Assembly: GCF_021730395.1 (NCBI RefSeq)
Contig: NC_069366.1
Span: forward strand, 64,113,001 to 64,177,000
From: Mercenaria mercenaria
Lineage: Eukaryota; Mollusca; Bivalvia; Venerida; Veneridae
Length of the DNA: 64,000 nucleotides
Reading direction: 5' to 3'
Shown here: positions 1 to 15,000 of the stretch, one piece after another
How the letters are laid out: every line of letters begins with the position of its first letter
How positions within the stretch are numbered: position 1 is the stretch's first letter
The notes under the pieces: model-generated
The model's input: the letters and a program-made list of their open reading frames with translations, nothing else
Told to the model about the DNA's origin: nothing
Databases searched by the model: none
Program-made: the position numbers and the translations under genes

Positions 1-1288
1 CAAGTGACCCCATGGGGCGGGGTCAATTTGACCCCGGGGGTCATGATTTGAATTTTTTTTGTAGAAGTCTACTAGGCAATGCTACACGTCAAATATCTAA
101 GATCTAGGCCTTTTGGTTTATTTTTAGAAATTTTTTGAAGATTTTCCTATGTAAAATCAAGTGACCCCTGGGACGGGGTCAATTTTGACCCCAGGGGTCA
201 TGATTTGAACAGATTTTGTAGAGGTCCACTAGGCAATGCTACACGTGAAATATCTAAGCTGTAGGCCTTCTGGTTTATTTTTAGAAAAATTTTGAAGATT
301 TTCCTATGTAAAATCAAGTGACCCCTGGGCCGGGGTCAAAATCATGATTTGAACAGATTTTGTAGAGGTCCATTAGGCAATGCTACATGTCAAATATCTA
401 AGCTGTAGGCCTTCTGGTTTATTTTTAGAAAAATTTGGAGATTTTTCTATGTACAATCAAGTAACCCCATTGGGCGGGGTCAATTTGACCCTGGAGGTCA
501 TGATTTGAACAAATTTTGTAGAAGTCTACTAGGCAATGCTACACGTTAAATATCTAAGACCTAGGCCTTCTGGTTTATTTTTAGAAAATTTTTGAAGATT
601 TTCCTATGTAAAATCAAGTGACCTATGGGGCGGGGTCAATTTTGACCCAGGGAGTCATGATTTGAACAAATTTTGTAGAGGTCCACTAGGCAATGCTACA
701 CGTGAAATATCTAAGCTCTAGGCCTTCTGTTTATTTTTAGAAAATTTTTGAAGATTTTCCTATGTAAAATCAAGTGACCCCTGGGGCGGGGTCAATTTTG
801 ACCCCGGGGTCATGATTTGAACAACTTTAGTAGAGGTCCTCTAGGCAATGCTACATGTCAAATATCTAAGCTCTAGGGCTTCTGGTTTTTGAGAAGAAGA
901 TTTTTTAAGATTTTCCTATGTAAAATCAAGTGACCCTTAGGACGGGGTCAATTTTGACCCCGGGGTCATGATTTGAACAAAATTGGTAGAGGTCCACAAG
1001 GCAATGCTTCACACCAAATATCTAAGCTCTAGGGCTTCTGGTTTTTGAGAAGAAGATTTTTAAAGTTTTTCCTTTCTGTTGCCATGGCAACCAGAGTTCT
1101 GCATGGAATTCAACTCTTTGAACAATTTTTAAAGAAGACCATCCAAGGAACATCCCTGTGAAGTTTCATCAAAATTGGCCTGTTGGTTTAGGAGATGTTG
1201 TTTAAAGAAAGTGTGGACGGACGGCCGGACGACGGACGGTGAGTGATCACAATAGCTCACCCTGAGCACTTTGTGCTCTGGTGAGCTA
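1..1288 (+). repeat. Tandem-core capped element A (5' end outside window)
   Basis: About seven copies of a unit of roughly 155 bp, each starting near CAAGTGACCCC and carrying GGCAATGCTACACGTC and a TTTTCCTATGTAAAATC junction, fill 1-1,080. A unique 3' part follows, with GTGAAGTTTCATCAAAATTGG at 1,157-1,177, a GGACGG-rich block at 1,214-1,240 and a terminal hairpin (AGCTCACC.. and ..GGTGAGCT) ending in a run of A at about 1,280-1,288. The 3' cap matches the other GCTCACC-capped elements here, so the plus orientation is clear. Only the 5' cap is missing. No protein-coding potential seen. Confidence 0.85.
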
Positions 1289-3034
1289 AAAAAAAATACT
1301 CCAAAATCCAGGCAAATAATATATGATGCCCTATAACACTATAAAATGGAAATGTTTAAATTTGAGTCAGAAATGAAGAATGCATAACCTGATAATAATG
1401 TAAAACTATACTGAATAACGATAAAATAAATAAATCTTTGATATATAAGTAAACAAAATACAAAAAAAAAATCATAAAGAAGAAATGTGTCAATTTTACA
1501 TAATCAGCAAGACATGAGCTCAAATCATAGAACTACTTCATGATTACATATAAAAATATGTAAAACTGAAGGGCACACTTGTGGCATTTTTCGTCAAATG
1601 TTCTGAGAATTATTTTTAGGCCATTTTTAATAGTTTTTTATTACTACTATAACGTTAGTCCAGCTTACCTCCCGATATACATCAAGTTATACAGAATTTT
1701 ATAGCATGTCAAAAAAAGTTCAAAAATCAAGAATAAACGTCATGAACCGATATTTTTGTGTCTTTTTCTACACTTTTTACGCCTGCTGGATGTTTATAAA
1801 CAAATACTGCTTGATTCAATTCAGGTAGTGGACCCCGAATGGCAATCAGCATTTTTCATTCAATTACATACTCTTTATATATGATATCTGCATTCTCCAG
1901 CTGTTATGAAAAAGCAATATTCTATTAAGGCCAAAGGTAACAGAAATAGCATAATGATCTCCTCTAATCTCATGTTCGATTTAAAATTAGTCATAAATCG
2001 AAGTTCCCGCTTTAGGTTAAATAAAAACATGTAAATCTGGAGGCACCCTGCTACAAACTTTATGGTAACACCTATCACAGTTTTTGCTCCGAAAAAATTC
2101 CACCCAATTAACATGTAAATATATATATATATCACAAATCTTTTTGTCATGAGCATAACAACCAATCATATTGCACTTTTAAACAGCAAGTATTGTTCAA
2201 CAGGAAGAGTAAGGTGTATGTATAGCTATGGAAACAAGTGAGCATATTAACTACATAACACATATTTATTTAACTCTCTACTTTCATATTTTGTAGGTAC
2301 TAACAAAATGTACCAGCCATCCCTTTTGCAATCCTTAATGTAAATAGTTTCACCTCAATGAATCGGCAGTTAGCAACACTTCTCTTAAATATTTCAACAA
2401 TACCATACATGAAAAGTGTTAAGTTACCCTGATCCTACATTTTCCCCCAATTTCAACTTTTCAAATCAGAACAACAGGACTGACTAAAAAATCCCTCCCG
2501 GCCTTTTTTGATACCTTAGTAAAAACATCTCCCATATTTTTTTTCAGAACTGGTAAAACTTTCATGTAATATTTCTGCATTTTGTTGCAGTAGGAATAAT
2601 TTTCATACAAAACACAGGACTTGTCCTATCTTTCAAAATAATGGGAGTATTTTTGTCTAGGTAAACAATATTTAGCACCAGTTTTAGTATCCCTTGGATC
2701 ACAAGAGATAACAATATTCAAGATGGCCACCACAGTGACTGATAAAAATAGAAACAATAATTGAACAGTACAATGATGACCCTAACCAACAAACTTCCAA
2801 CACTATGTCCATAGTAATCAAGTACTTCCAATGCTGAATTATTTAAGGAATGTTACAGTAATACAACTAAGTATTTTTAATAAATGAAAGAATAAAAATT
2901 TAAAAACGCTTAATGAATATCTATGAAAAGCAGCATTCATATGAATATGTATTGCTTAAAAGTGAACTTTTCCCCAATAAGTTGAAGTATCAGCTCTGAA
3001 AAAAGTTCATTTGCTAAGAAGCATTTTAAAATTT
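1289..3034. other. AT-rich 3' flank of SOWAH gene
   Basis: No coding exon or recognised repeat seen. It probably holds the 3' untranslated region of the minus-strand SOWAH gene; a minus-strand AATAAA lies near 2,266. Short reading frames around 1,875-2,165 are AT-rich and unsupported. Confidence 0.4.
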
Positions 3035-6000
3035 TCATAAATATGAGGAATTACGGTTATTGTCCTTCAATGAAACAGACGAGGTTTCAGTAGGTGATAC
3101 TTCTTGAACACGAACAGACGCACGCAGAGAACCCGCACCAAATCCCCCAATCTGGTTACTAAAATTAGCGCTCTGAACATGTCTAAAGTCTGTAGGCGAA
3201 CTTATAAGTTCACTTTTAACTTTCCTAAAATCAGATGGTGGGCTTATAGCAAGATTAGGTTTGTTTCTCAAAATAACATTTTTTGGGTCTCCGCTGCTTC
3301 GTAAATTTATACTTGTAGTAATAGGACCATCAGTGGTATCAGTCAGAGACGAGGATAGAGACTTTGACTTACGTTGGGCTCGGCTTGATGCAGAGTTGCT
3401 AAGATACTGTTTGGCTTTCTTCCCGCTGTAATCTCTAATGTTGGCATCAGCGTCTGTAAATATAAGTTTATATCCCTTGTAAGGCAGATTTCTTTTTCAG
3501 TCATTCATAGTTTACAAAGCTTTGTCAATAATATAATAGACTTTCGTTTCTAAAGACCCATTCACAACAGTATAACAGTATGTGTAACAAACATTTTAAA
3601 GAGCTTTACAACACAGAAGCTGATCCTGAGTTAACAGGGTTGAATGCCAGAGAGTGAGAGAGCAAATTTTATTGTGGTTTCATCAATCTGTTACATCAAG
3701 TCTCAGCACAGAAGTCAAGGATCAATCATTGAACATAATTAACATAGGTAGAGGAAACTTTCTCTATAGTCATTGTAGAATATAGGTTTGAACTAATACT
3801 TTGTAATGCAGATATACTTACAATAGGTTTTTGTAAGTAATTCGATAATCCCCTCATGACCTTGTATTGCAGCTAAATGTAGTGGTGTATACCCCTGAAA
3901 ATATTAACATACTTTGAAACTGAGCATTATTCATTGAAATAACGGAATTAGATCATATTCAGTTAATTGCTCTAACCTCTTAGTGTTTCTAGTTCTTGTC
4001 AATTCTGCTTTAGATTAATTCTGTCAGCAACTTTCAAAAAAAGTCTGGACTAAATCTTAAAACAAGATAAAACAAGAGCTGTCCGTAAGACAGCGCGCTC
4101 AACTTTTCTCAGTGCTTGTCACTGAATTAGAGCTTTGCCAGTAAAAAAATTCCAAGTTAAAAAGGGGCATAATTTTGTCAAAATTCAATCAGAGTTATGG
4201 GAATTGTGTCTCCTGGTGTAGACTTTGATAGTAAATAACTATTTTGAGTTTCAAGTCAAAAGCTTTAATAGTAATAGAGATATTTGACTTAACAAAAATT
4301 TTAACCAAAAATTCTAAGTTAAAAAGGGGCATAATTCTGTCAAAATTCAAATCAGAGTTATGGAGATTGTTTCTCCTGGTGTAGACTTTGATGGTTAATA
4401 AGTATTTTAAGTTTCAAGTCAAAAGCTTTGATAGTAACAGAGATATTTGACTTTATCAAAAACTTTAACCAAAAATTCTACGTTAAAAAGGGGCATAATT
4501 CTGTCAAAATTCAATCAGAGTTATGGGGATTGTTTCTCCTGGTGTAGACTTTGATAGTAAGTAACTATTTTAAGTTTCAAGTCAATAGCTTTGATAGTAA
4601 CAGAGATATTTGACTTTATCAAAAACTTTAACCAACGGCAACGGCAACACCGGGCGAGTGCAATAGCTCTACATTTTCATTATAAAATTTTAAAAAATCA
4701 CCATGTCCTATTCTTTTTATTACCTTTTCATTCATCAAAGTCCACAAATGAGCAAAAGTTCAGAAAAATCCTTCTAACAGATTGAAGCTGTCAAACGTGA
4801 CTTTGAATAATTTTCTAAAGAAAAGTAATTAATTGGAAATGCTTACCCCCTGCAAATAAGTCCATAACAGCATTCAACCAAAGCATCATATGAAATGAAG
4901 TACAGAAAACACACTGTAGCTTATTGAAAATGATAGTGAACAAAATGAAACACATAAATTACGACCTTGCCTGTTGAACAGACATAGGCTAAAAATTACA
5001 TTACTTTAATTCAACACCACTCTCAAATCATCATGGTCCAAGATTTCAAATCAAATTGCGGACCAATCAAAAGAATGGTAACCTGCCATTTACTTTCAAA
5101 ATTCAACCAATCCAATGCTAAAAAATCTGAGACTGGTCTCAAAACTAACATTTGAGACTGGTCTTAAGACTAACTTTTCTAACCTTTAACCCTGTATCTG
5201 ATTGGTTGATTCTGAGTTTAACCTTGAAACAGACCAATGGCAAAGTTTATACTCTGACTAAACTAAGTTTTTTATCCTTGGAGACTGAATTCTACATAAA
5301 TAGAGACAGTGATTCTATCTGGTCTCTACTTGTATGTGATGAAGATGTCAATTTCACCTAAAATAGCAGGCTTGTTGTTTTTTAAAGCAATAAATGTTTT
5401 AAATTTGAAAATAATGAATGAAAAATTCAAATGATGCATTTTATTATGTATGTAATTTGAAAAGATAATATTTAACTGGAAGTTAAAAATATTTATTTGA
5501 TGTTTTCCAGTGAATTATAGTTTTCCCAGTGAAATAAAAGTGATAATCCACAGTTTTGAAACAGCAGATTATCATTTTTATTTTTCACTGTTTTGGCGAA
5601 CTAGTTCCGGTCCTCCGTTGTGATTGAAGTCAAATTGTATACCGAAAATTGTGAATACCGGGGACCACAATGACGATGACGTCGTTTAAATGACTTCATT
5701 TGGGTTATGCTTTCTGCTGACCTTTCCCGCAATTGACATTTTATAATTACGCAACAAAGTAGAGTTTTAACTTTGAATAAAAGAAAATTAGTTTATTGGA
5801 ATATCATTTATTTCACTCGTGAGCACCAAAAAAAGTTATTTTCACTGAGCATGCCAATCGTGAAAATATCATCTTTGATGCTCACTTGTGAATAAATAAT
5901 TTCACAAACAAACCCAAATCACTCTATATCGTAAACGTTGACCACAATCAAGTTGACTTTTTAAAGTCAAAAAAGTAAATATGGGAAAATATATACTTAC

Positions 6001-9000
6001 ATTCTGTAGTTTCATGAAAAATAAAATAAATTTAATCATGTAATAACATATAACCATATCATTTATTTGTTCAGTAATTTAAGTCACACTTTTCATTTGA
6101 TTGTTACATCACATGCTTTTCAGCTTTGAGAGGGGCACCTCCAAGTATTTTTTTTAATAGGCAAAAATGCACCCCATGTAGAACCACCACCTTCTGTGAG
6201 CTAGCTGGACAGTTTCCTTACATAAAAAATTTTGCAACCCCATCAATGTTCTGTAAGACCTAAGGTAATAGTGAATCCAAGTCAGCAACTATAACCTCTC
6301 TGTCAAGAAGGCCCCAAAACAACTAATAAATAATAACTTGCCTAAAGATAAATCTCATTAAAAGTCCTCTCAATCTCTATTGAAAGATGTATTTTGTAAA
6401 GGCAATATCTGGTATAGTACTTACAGAAATATTGTGCTCTCTGAAAGTCTATAGTGACATTTGAAAATTCAACATGTTTTTATCAACATGTTCCCCAATA
6501 ATATCATATTTTTATAGATAGAAAATACTTCAACAGCATGAATAATCTATACAGCAAAGATATATCTTTTCAAAACATTTTAGAATATAAGTCACAAAGA
6601 AAAACATATTTTGTAATTTCAAATTTAGACAACTGAATGTAGAAATTTTTTACTTGACTTCATACTTTCGTAGAGCACTGTATGTAAATTTCTATAAAAA
6701 TAACCCTGTTGTGTACAAAAGCAATGTTTCAAACGGATTATAGCATTACACACACTTGTGAAACAACAATCAACATGTTTTTGTTTTTTTTGTTTTTTTA
6801 AATATTCAATTTCAGTTTTGGCTCATTTTGTTATTTCTCAAAGTCAAATATATTCTACATAAACTTTGTACTGGTAACTCTTCAACCAAGGTATATTATT
6901 TCAGAAGTTATCCTAGGTACCTTAAAACCATAGAACATTGCTTTAAAATAAGGTTTTAAATACTGAAGGACTTACTGTTCTTTGGTTTACATAAACACCT
7001 GGCTTACTCAGCAACATTTTTATTACTTCAGGTTTTCCTTTCTTTGCTGCCCAGTGTAATGCAGTCTACAAATACAAATATAACATATAGTATTATCATC
7101 AGTGCGCGTTAATACAACAAATCTACACTTTTCTGTCTGAGAACTACATGTACTATTTTGATATGTAGACCATCTCTGTTAAAAAGTCTTTGTTTTGCTT
7201 TGTTGGGTCATCAGTCAAACTAACACAGCTTAAGTCATATTGTAACTTTTATGTTGCCCTACATGGCACTATTTCACTCAACGGTAAGAACCAAGAGAAG
7301 AAATTCACCGATCTTCTGCAAGCCGGTTTGAAAAACTAGTAACTACAGTGGTTAGAGGTATGTGATTTCAAGTCAGCAACATTAACCAACTTTAACCATT
7401 CAAGTCAACATGACACCTCTAACTACACGTCTATCTTTTTGTATTTGGGACTAATACTACCTTTTAATTCTCATGTTTATTTCGAATTATACCAAAAAAC
7501 TATAGCTGTATATTGCACAGCCTTGTATTCTCTTCAATAAATGAGAATATTAAATAAATATCTAGTAAAACATTTAAATCAAGACAAAACTTTATACTTA
7601 CATACTACAATATCCAGAAATGACATCAAGACATATACCATGAAATCAACATCATCAGGTATGAAAAAGGAAAAAGAAATGTCAAAGAGAGTTAACATAA
7701 TAGAGTCAATGCAAAACCAACATTACGTGACAGCTGCAATTTTAAGGTTCTATAGTAAAATTTTTAAATTCAGTAAAACTCTGAGATGGCACATTTAAGT
7801 AATGGGTAAGTAACATTTATTGCAGTTTCTACATACTGTATCTTTACTGTTTCAATGTGTGTGAAATTCAGTGGAAGAACATTATTATGACAATGAAAAT
7901 AACACTTAAATGTTTAGAAAGGTTCAAGGCATACATACCCCCTGCAGAATCATGAAAAAAAAAGTAAAGTTAATGATTAATGAATGTACTTATGTTTTTA
8001 TGGCCATTAAAAAAAAACATCTAAGAGCTTGGTATGACTAAATAATCAAGGGAACTATGACTATCTTGATTCTATGCTTATAATAGAGATTTACAGTTAT
8101 ACCATCATAACTAGTTATAAAGATGTTTTTACACCAGTCTCAGAAAGCAAACTTGACACTGGTCAGTTTCACAATTTTGCTAAAAACAACAACCAATCAG
8201 ATGCTAGAGCTTTGAGATGTGTCTCTAAAGTAAGTTTCATACCTAAGCCATGCCATGAGAAAACCAACATAGTGGCTTTGCAACCAGCATGGATCCAGAC
8301 CAGTCTGCACATCCGCACAGTCTGGTCAGGATCCATGTTGTTCCCTGATGGTTTCTTTAATTGCAATAGGCTTTGAAAGCGAACAGCATGGATCCTGACC
8401 AGACTGCGCACATGCGCAGGCTGGTCTGGATCCATGCTGGTCGCAAAGCCACTATGTTGGTTTTCTCACAGCGTTGCTCAACTATAAAGAATTGTGATAA
8501 CTATTCATGTAAATAAATGTCAGTTGCAACAGATTTAATTTTAACATTGGTAGCTGATCTTACCGAAGTGAATTCTTTAACTGAGGCAAGGTGTGGATTT
8601 TTGGAGAGTAATTCATTCATCAGATGATATTCTGAGGCGGAACATTTCACTAGCCAGTCCTTCTCCAAGGCACTAAGCTAAAAATAGTACAAATACAACA
8701 GTAAAATGATTATATTTCATTGAAACAAAATTTCTTAGTTTCAAATCAACAGTTACTTCACTGGGATAATATCTGCAGTGTCGCATTCAGCTTCAGTAGA
8801 TTTTGTATCACACGAGGCACTTGTGCCAAATGTGACCACGCCTGGTAAAATCCAACACAGCTAAATTCATCATTATAGATCAAGATAATGTTTTAATGAC
8901 CTTTTATTATATACCTCAACTATTTCTAGTGTAATTTCAGATAAATTTGAAACAAGAGGGCCAAAATGGCCCTATATCGCTCACCTGTTATCATTGCACT

Positions 9001-12000
9001 TAAGGACAAGAAGGTCAAAAAATCATAATCAAGATCAATCAAAAGAATTATTAGAAAATATAGTTTAAATTTTCTTAAAGTTACTTCAAATAAAATTATT
9101 TTCAATTCAGGCCAGTAGTTTCATGCCCGAAGGATTACATCAGAGGAGGATAGAAGCAAAATTTTGACTGATGAAGCCCAAAGGACAGGAACAACAAAGG
9201 GAAGAAATTAAAAATAAATCTAAGTCCTCAGAAAAAATATCTAAACAAGAGTGCCAGAATGTCACAATATACGCCCGTCACAGCAAATTTCTTTACTCTA
9301 GCACCTGTATTTGCAAATGGAATTTTAATTTTGTGGTTGTTGAGTAATCATTGTAAGTCTTTTGTTTTTCTAAGACCACAAAAAACTCCTTACCAGGTAG
9401 AGATACATTAAAATACACCTAAAATTTGAAAGTAACATCTATGTTGTACCACAGAAAAATGGTCTTGTTTTTTCCCTACGGTCAATTATATAAAAGTTAC
9501 AATATAAGTTATTTATAGTAACAACTAAGGGAAGATAATCTTAAAAAAAAAAAAAAAAAAAAAATCCAAAAAAAATTGTAAGTCCACACAAAAATCTTTA
9601 CCAGGTAGAGATTGGTCAAAATACACCTCATAATTGGATGTAGCATGCATGTTGTACTACAGAAAAGTGGTCTCGATTTTTCCCTACGACTAGTAATGAA
9701 AAAGTTACAATATAAGCTATTTATAGTAACAACAGAGGGAAGTAATTCTAAAGAAGGGAACTGCGCATGGCACTTCGTCTCATGATGGTGTATAATTGTG
9801 CCAAGTTACATCAAAATCCCTCCATGCATGAAGAAGAAATGCTTCGGACAAAGTCATTCTTGTATCTGACCTTTGGCCTCTAAGTGTGACCTTGACCTTT
9901 GACCTAGGGACCTGGTTCTTGTAATTACTTAGCTAAGTCTGTTATTTCATATGCCTGTATTTGCTCTTTATGTGTCTTTAATGTTGACTTTTTCAGCTAT
10001 AACAGAACCGTATATGACTATTTCATAAATTAAAACACAACAATTCTGAATTGAAAAGAAAACGATGTATAAAAATAAGAAATATACTTAAGAAAATACT
10101 TAAGTTCGTTATACTGTGCTTAAGTAGAAATGTGATATTTGCTTGACTGAAATAAGTACTGCAGACAAAAACTACCAACCATAGTATAATTTAGCTACAA
10201 ATACATTGTTATAGAAAAAATCAACATGAAATAACAATAAATTAAGCAATAGCATAATTTTGAAATAACAGGCTTAACTAAGTAATTACTTAAGTTTTTT
10301 CGTGAAACTGGGGCCTGGTTCTTGCGCATGACACTCAGCCTCGTGGTGGTGAACATTTGTGCAAAGTTATATCAAAATTCCTCCATGCATGAAGAAGATA
10401 TGCTCCGGACAAAGTCATTCTTGAATTTGACCTTTGACCTCTAAGTGTGACCTTGACCTTAGACCTAGGGACCTGGTTTTTGCGCATGACACTCCGTCTC
10501 ATGATGGTGAACAACTGTGCCAAGTTTCATCAAAATCCCTTCATGCATGTAGACGATATGCTCCGGACAAAGTCTGTTTTCAAACGGGCGTATAAAAAAA
10601 TCAAATCATAAATGACAAGGTCAAAATAGCTAAGTTTGGCCCTTTCAGGGACCATAACTCTGGAACCAATAAAGGGATCTGGCCGGTTCAAGAAAGGAAC
10701 CAAGACCTTATTGTGACACAAGTTTTGTGCAAGTCTGATTAAATTCAAATCAAAAATGAAGCTGCTATTGTGCAGACAAGGTCGATATAGCCAATTCAGG
10801 CCCTATCAGGGGCCATAACTCTGGAACCCAGAAAGGAATCTGGCCATTTCAAGAAAGGAAGCAAGGTCTTATGGTGATACAAGTTGTGTGCAAGTTTGGT
10901 TAAAATCAAATCATAAATGAAGCTGCTATTGTGCAGACAAGGTCAAAAAAGCTCATTTTGGCCCTTTCAGGGGCCGTAACTCTGGAACCCGTTAAGGGAT
11001 CTGGTCGGTTCAAGAAAGGAACCAAGATCTTATAGTGACACAAGATTTGTGCAGGTTTGATTAAAATCAAATCATAAATGCAGCTGCTATTGTGCAGACA
11101 ATGTCAAAAAAGCTAATTTTGGCCCTTTCAGGGGCCATAACTCTAGAACCTATTATGGGATCTGGTCGGTTCAAAAAAGGAACCGAGATATTATGGTGAC
11201 ACAAGTTGTGTGCAAGTTTAATTAAATTCAAATCATAAATGATGCTGCTATTGTGCAGACAAGGTCAAAATAGCTATTTTTGGCCCTTTCAGGGGCAATA
11301 ACTCTGGAGCCCATGATGGAATCTGGCCATTTCAAGAAAGGAAGCAAGATCTTATGGTGATACAAGTTGTGTGCAAGTTTGGTTAAATTCAAATCATAAA
11401 TGATGCTGCTATTGTGCAGACAAGGTCAAAATAGCTAATTTTGGCCCTTTCATGGGCCATAACTCTGGAGCCCATGATGGAATGAGCCCAGTTCAAGAAA
11501 GGAACCAAGATCTTATGGTGATACAAGTTGTGTGCAAGTTTGGTTAAATTCAAATCATAAATGAAGCTGCTATTGTGCAGAAAAGGTCAAAATAACTAAT
11601 TTTGGCCCTTTCAGGGGCCATAACTCTGGAACCCATGATGGAATCTGGCCAGTTCAAGAAAGGAACCAAGATCTCACGATGATAGAAGTTGTGTGCAAGT
11701 TTGGTAAAAATCAAATCATAAATGAAGCTGCTATTGTGCAGACAAGGTCAAAATAGCTAATTTTGGCCCTTCAGGGGCCATAATTCTGGAACCCAGAATG
11801 GGATCTGGCCATTTCAAGAAAGGAAGCAAGATCTTATGGTGACACAAGTTGTGTGCAAGTTTGGTTAAAATAAAATCATAAATGAACTCTATTGTGCAAG
11901 AAAGTCAAAAATAGCATTTGGCCCTTTCAGGGGCATAACTCTGAACCCGTGTGGGATCTGGCAGTTCGAAAGGAACTGAAATCTTATATGAACAAGTTTT

Positions 12001-15000
12001 GTACAGTTTGATTAAAATCAAATTCTTATCTGCACATGAAATTTGGGTGCAGACAATGTCAAAAAGCTACTGGCCTTGTCAGGGGCATAACTCTAGAACT
12101 ATAGGATTGGTCGGTTGCAAAAAGGAACTGAGTTATTTTTGGTAGACACAATTGTGTCAAGTTTATTTAAAATTCATAAAAGGCGCATATTTGCAAAAAG
12201 CAAATAGTTATTTTTGGCTTTCAGGGATCCTACTATGATGGAAACTGTTGCAAGAAAGCAATAGCTTATGTGATAAGTTGTGGCAAAAGTTTGGCTTAAA
12301 TAAATCAAAAGATACTGATTTCTAAGTCAAAAGGCTAATTTTGCCAAAAAGCAGGATGGATATGATGCCTTCAGAAGGATCAGATTTGATGGTGAACAAG
12401 TGTTGCAAGTTTTCAAATTCAAATCTATAAAGAAAAAGTTGCATTAGCAAAAAGGTCAAAAAACTGATTTTGGCCTATGTCAAAGGGGCCATAACTCTGG
12501 CAACATGATGGAATCTGGCATTTAGAAAGGTAACTATGATTCCGTGATAAAGTTGTGTGCAAGTTTTAAAATAGTTACATTAAGAAAGCTGCTAACTAAA
12601 CAAGTCAAAATAACTAATTTTTAGCCTAAGGGGCATAATTCTTGAACCAGATGGAGATCTGGCGGGTTGCTATGATGGGAACAAGTATTCATGGTGACAC
12701 AATTGTTGCATAGTTTGGGTAAATTACTAAATCATAAATTTAACCAATGAAAAGAATTTTCGATAAAATACAAAATGGGCCCTTAACATTTTCTAGAAAA
12801 TCCAATGATGGATTGTTTTCGAAAGGTCTGAGTATCATGGCATACAATTTATTCAAGTTTGATTAAAATAGCTTGATAATGTGGAAAACTGACTAAACAT
12901 ATAACTAAAATGTACGCGACGCAGACGCAGGCGACCCGACGCGAAAAGCTCAACCATATCACTATGTGACAGGTGAGCTAATAAAACTAACTACTTGTTT
13001 GATATGAAGTTGAACTTTTTAATGCAAGGAACATAAATATTTGTTTTTCGTGGGTTTAACGTCACACCAACACAATTTTAGGTCATATGTCGACTTTCCA
13101 GCTTTGATTGTGGAGGGAGGAAAACCCTGGGTGGCCCTGTGCGCATTATTTCATCACGGGCGGGCACAAGAGTTGAACCAGCAACCTTCCAGTTGGATGG
13201 CTTCCTCACATGCTGAATTCAATGCCCCGCTTGAGACTCAAGCCCAAATCAGTGTGGGGCAACTGATTCAAAGTCAGCGACCTTAACCACCATTTCTGTC
13301 CTCATATTCAATGTCATGGTTAAAGCAAGCAGTCCCACTACCTGTTATTTTGCCATAACTGATAAGGTTGACTTTTGGGAAATTCAAGCAGTATTTCTGA
13401 CAGATAATGTGTAGGTACATGTATATGATAAATGTATTTATTACATCACATTTGACATCTGTGTAATTTCTCATATTTATAAAAAAAATATTGCTGGTAT
13501 ATCAGTGGCATATTGGCCTTTAACTATGACAGCTTAAAATAAAGGTTTATCACTATGAAGTGTAAGTTTCAGACTTAACGCTGATGAATATGGACGCTCT
13601 TGTTTTTGTCGTAAGCTCTTCCTATCTACCAGAGGGCCTCTGTGGCTGAGTGGTTAAGGTGGCAGACTTCAAATCACTTGCCCCTCACTGCTGTATGGTT
13701 TGATCCCTTGCTTGGGATGTAGAAATCTTTCATTCAAGGATTCTATCAAGCTGGTTTGCGGGAGGTTTGTGGTTCTACCCAGGTGCCTGTTATAAACAGA
13801 AGTAATGTGGGAGGGGCACATTGGGCCTTCATTCACCAAGAAAAGCTAGTAGGTCACCATCTTACCTCAAATTGCTATGGTTCCTCCCAAGATCCAACAA
13901 AACTACATAACTTACAAAGTTATGCAGGCAAACTAAAATGAAAACTTAACAAAATACATGTATAAACTTACAGGTGAATAACTGTCTGAACTTGAATCAT
14001 CGCCATCTGGATCTCGCACCTAAATAATGAAATTTAAGAAAATACAGACTTAATAAGCTTTGCAAAATAGCTTACTGGAATGAACATAATCATTCTGGTA
14101 CACACCTTACAACTGAGGTGTATAATATATATATAAGGTACAGTGCAGCCAGCTGAAGTTGAAATTTGAACAAAAGGTCAATTTGGAAGTTGTCTGACTG
14201 GCTGCTTAAGGCAAATGACTGTTATTACAGGTGGCTGTATATCTGTGAACAGCTGTGTATGTATTACATACTTCCATTATAACCTCTATAGAATGATCCC
14301 TGTTGTTAAATAGCAACCTTATAAACTGTTTGCCTTATAGTGAAATAAATGTTCAAAAATATCTAACACACACATGTATATAACCTATTTGCTATGGAGT
14401 GAAATATAATGTGTTCAAGATATTTCTTACACATACATCTCCCACACAAATACATGCTCTTTCCAATTTCAAAGGACTTGCCTTTCAAATCAACATAATT
14501 ATGTACTACAATTTAGTTCAAGGCTGAACAGAAAACTGTCTAAACTCGCTTAATTTAAAGAACAAGGTATGACAGTAACAGAAACTCTTTCTCTTAATAA
14601 AGACATATCTTAACAAAGTTCTCATATCCTTTAGGTATCCTACAAACCTTTCTATGGTCTTTTTTCCGGACAGCCCCGAGGTTTGATGAGGAAACCTTCT
14701 GTATTTCTGACTCGGATTCGATCCTGTTCAAGTGTTTAGCTCTCTCCTTCACACTTAACACAGAGGCATTACTGTCCTCTTCTTGCCCAACAGATGACTG
14801 TCAATTATATATTGTTAAAAATCATGTACCGTAAAACACTTTACTCAACAAAAATTGTTGAAGTACATTTCCTTAGATAAACAGATATATATATTTCATA
14901 CCAGATTTATATAGCACCCTTTTCATGATTAACATGTTCAAAGACACTTTACATAGCACAAAGGCAGCCTCTCAGGGTGCCAAATTCAACCTCTACTAGT

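Larger units (their letters stand above)
8952..12984 (+). repeat. Large tandem-core capped element C, with a nested element
   Basis: 5' cap ACAAGAG, palindrome GGGCCAAAATGGCCC and arm CGCTCACCT at 8,952-8,990. 3' cap TATGTGACAGGTGAGCTAATAA at 12,963-12,984; the arms are reverse complements. From about 10,600 to 12,900 roughly fourteen cores of about 160 bp carry TTTCAGGGGCCATAACTCTGG, a TCTGGCCAGTTCAAGAAAGG segment and TTGTGTGCAAGTTTGGTT. Element L1 (9,245-10,600) is inserted in its 5' part. Cores after about 11,880 are full of small deletions and insertions. It lies in a SOWAH intron, antisense to the gene. Confidence 0.85.

Noticed and set aside
1-1080. CRISPR-like array because of regular repeats
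   Set aside because: Units are contiguous with no unique spacers, and the genome is clearly eukaryotic with introns.
3104-3304. Plus-strand frame over the SOWAH last exon
   Set aside because: Antisense to a coding exon that joins in phase to DYSGKKAKQYL.
8246-8475. Overlapping open frames on both strands
   Set aside because: The whole segment is a near-perfect inverted repeat, so both strands encode the same by-product peptides.
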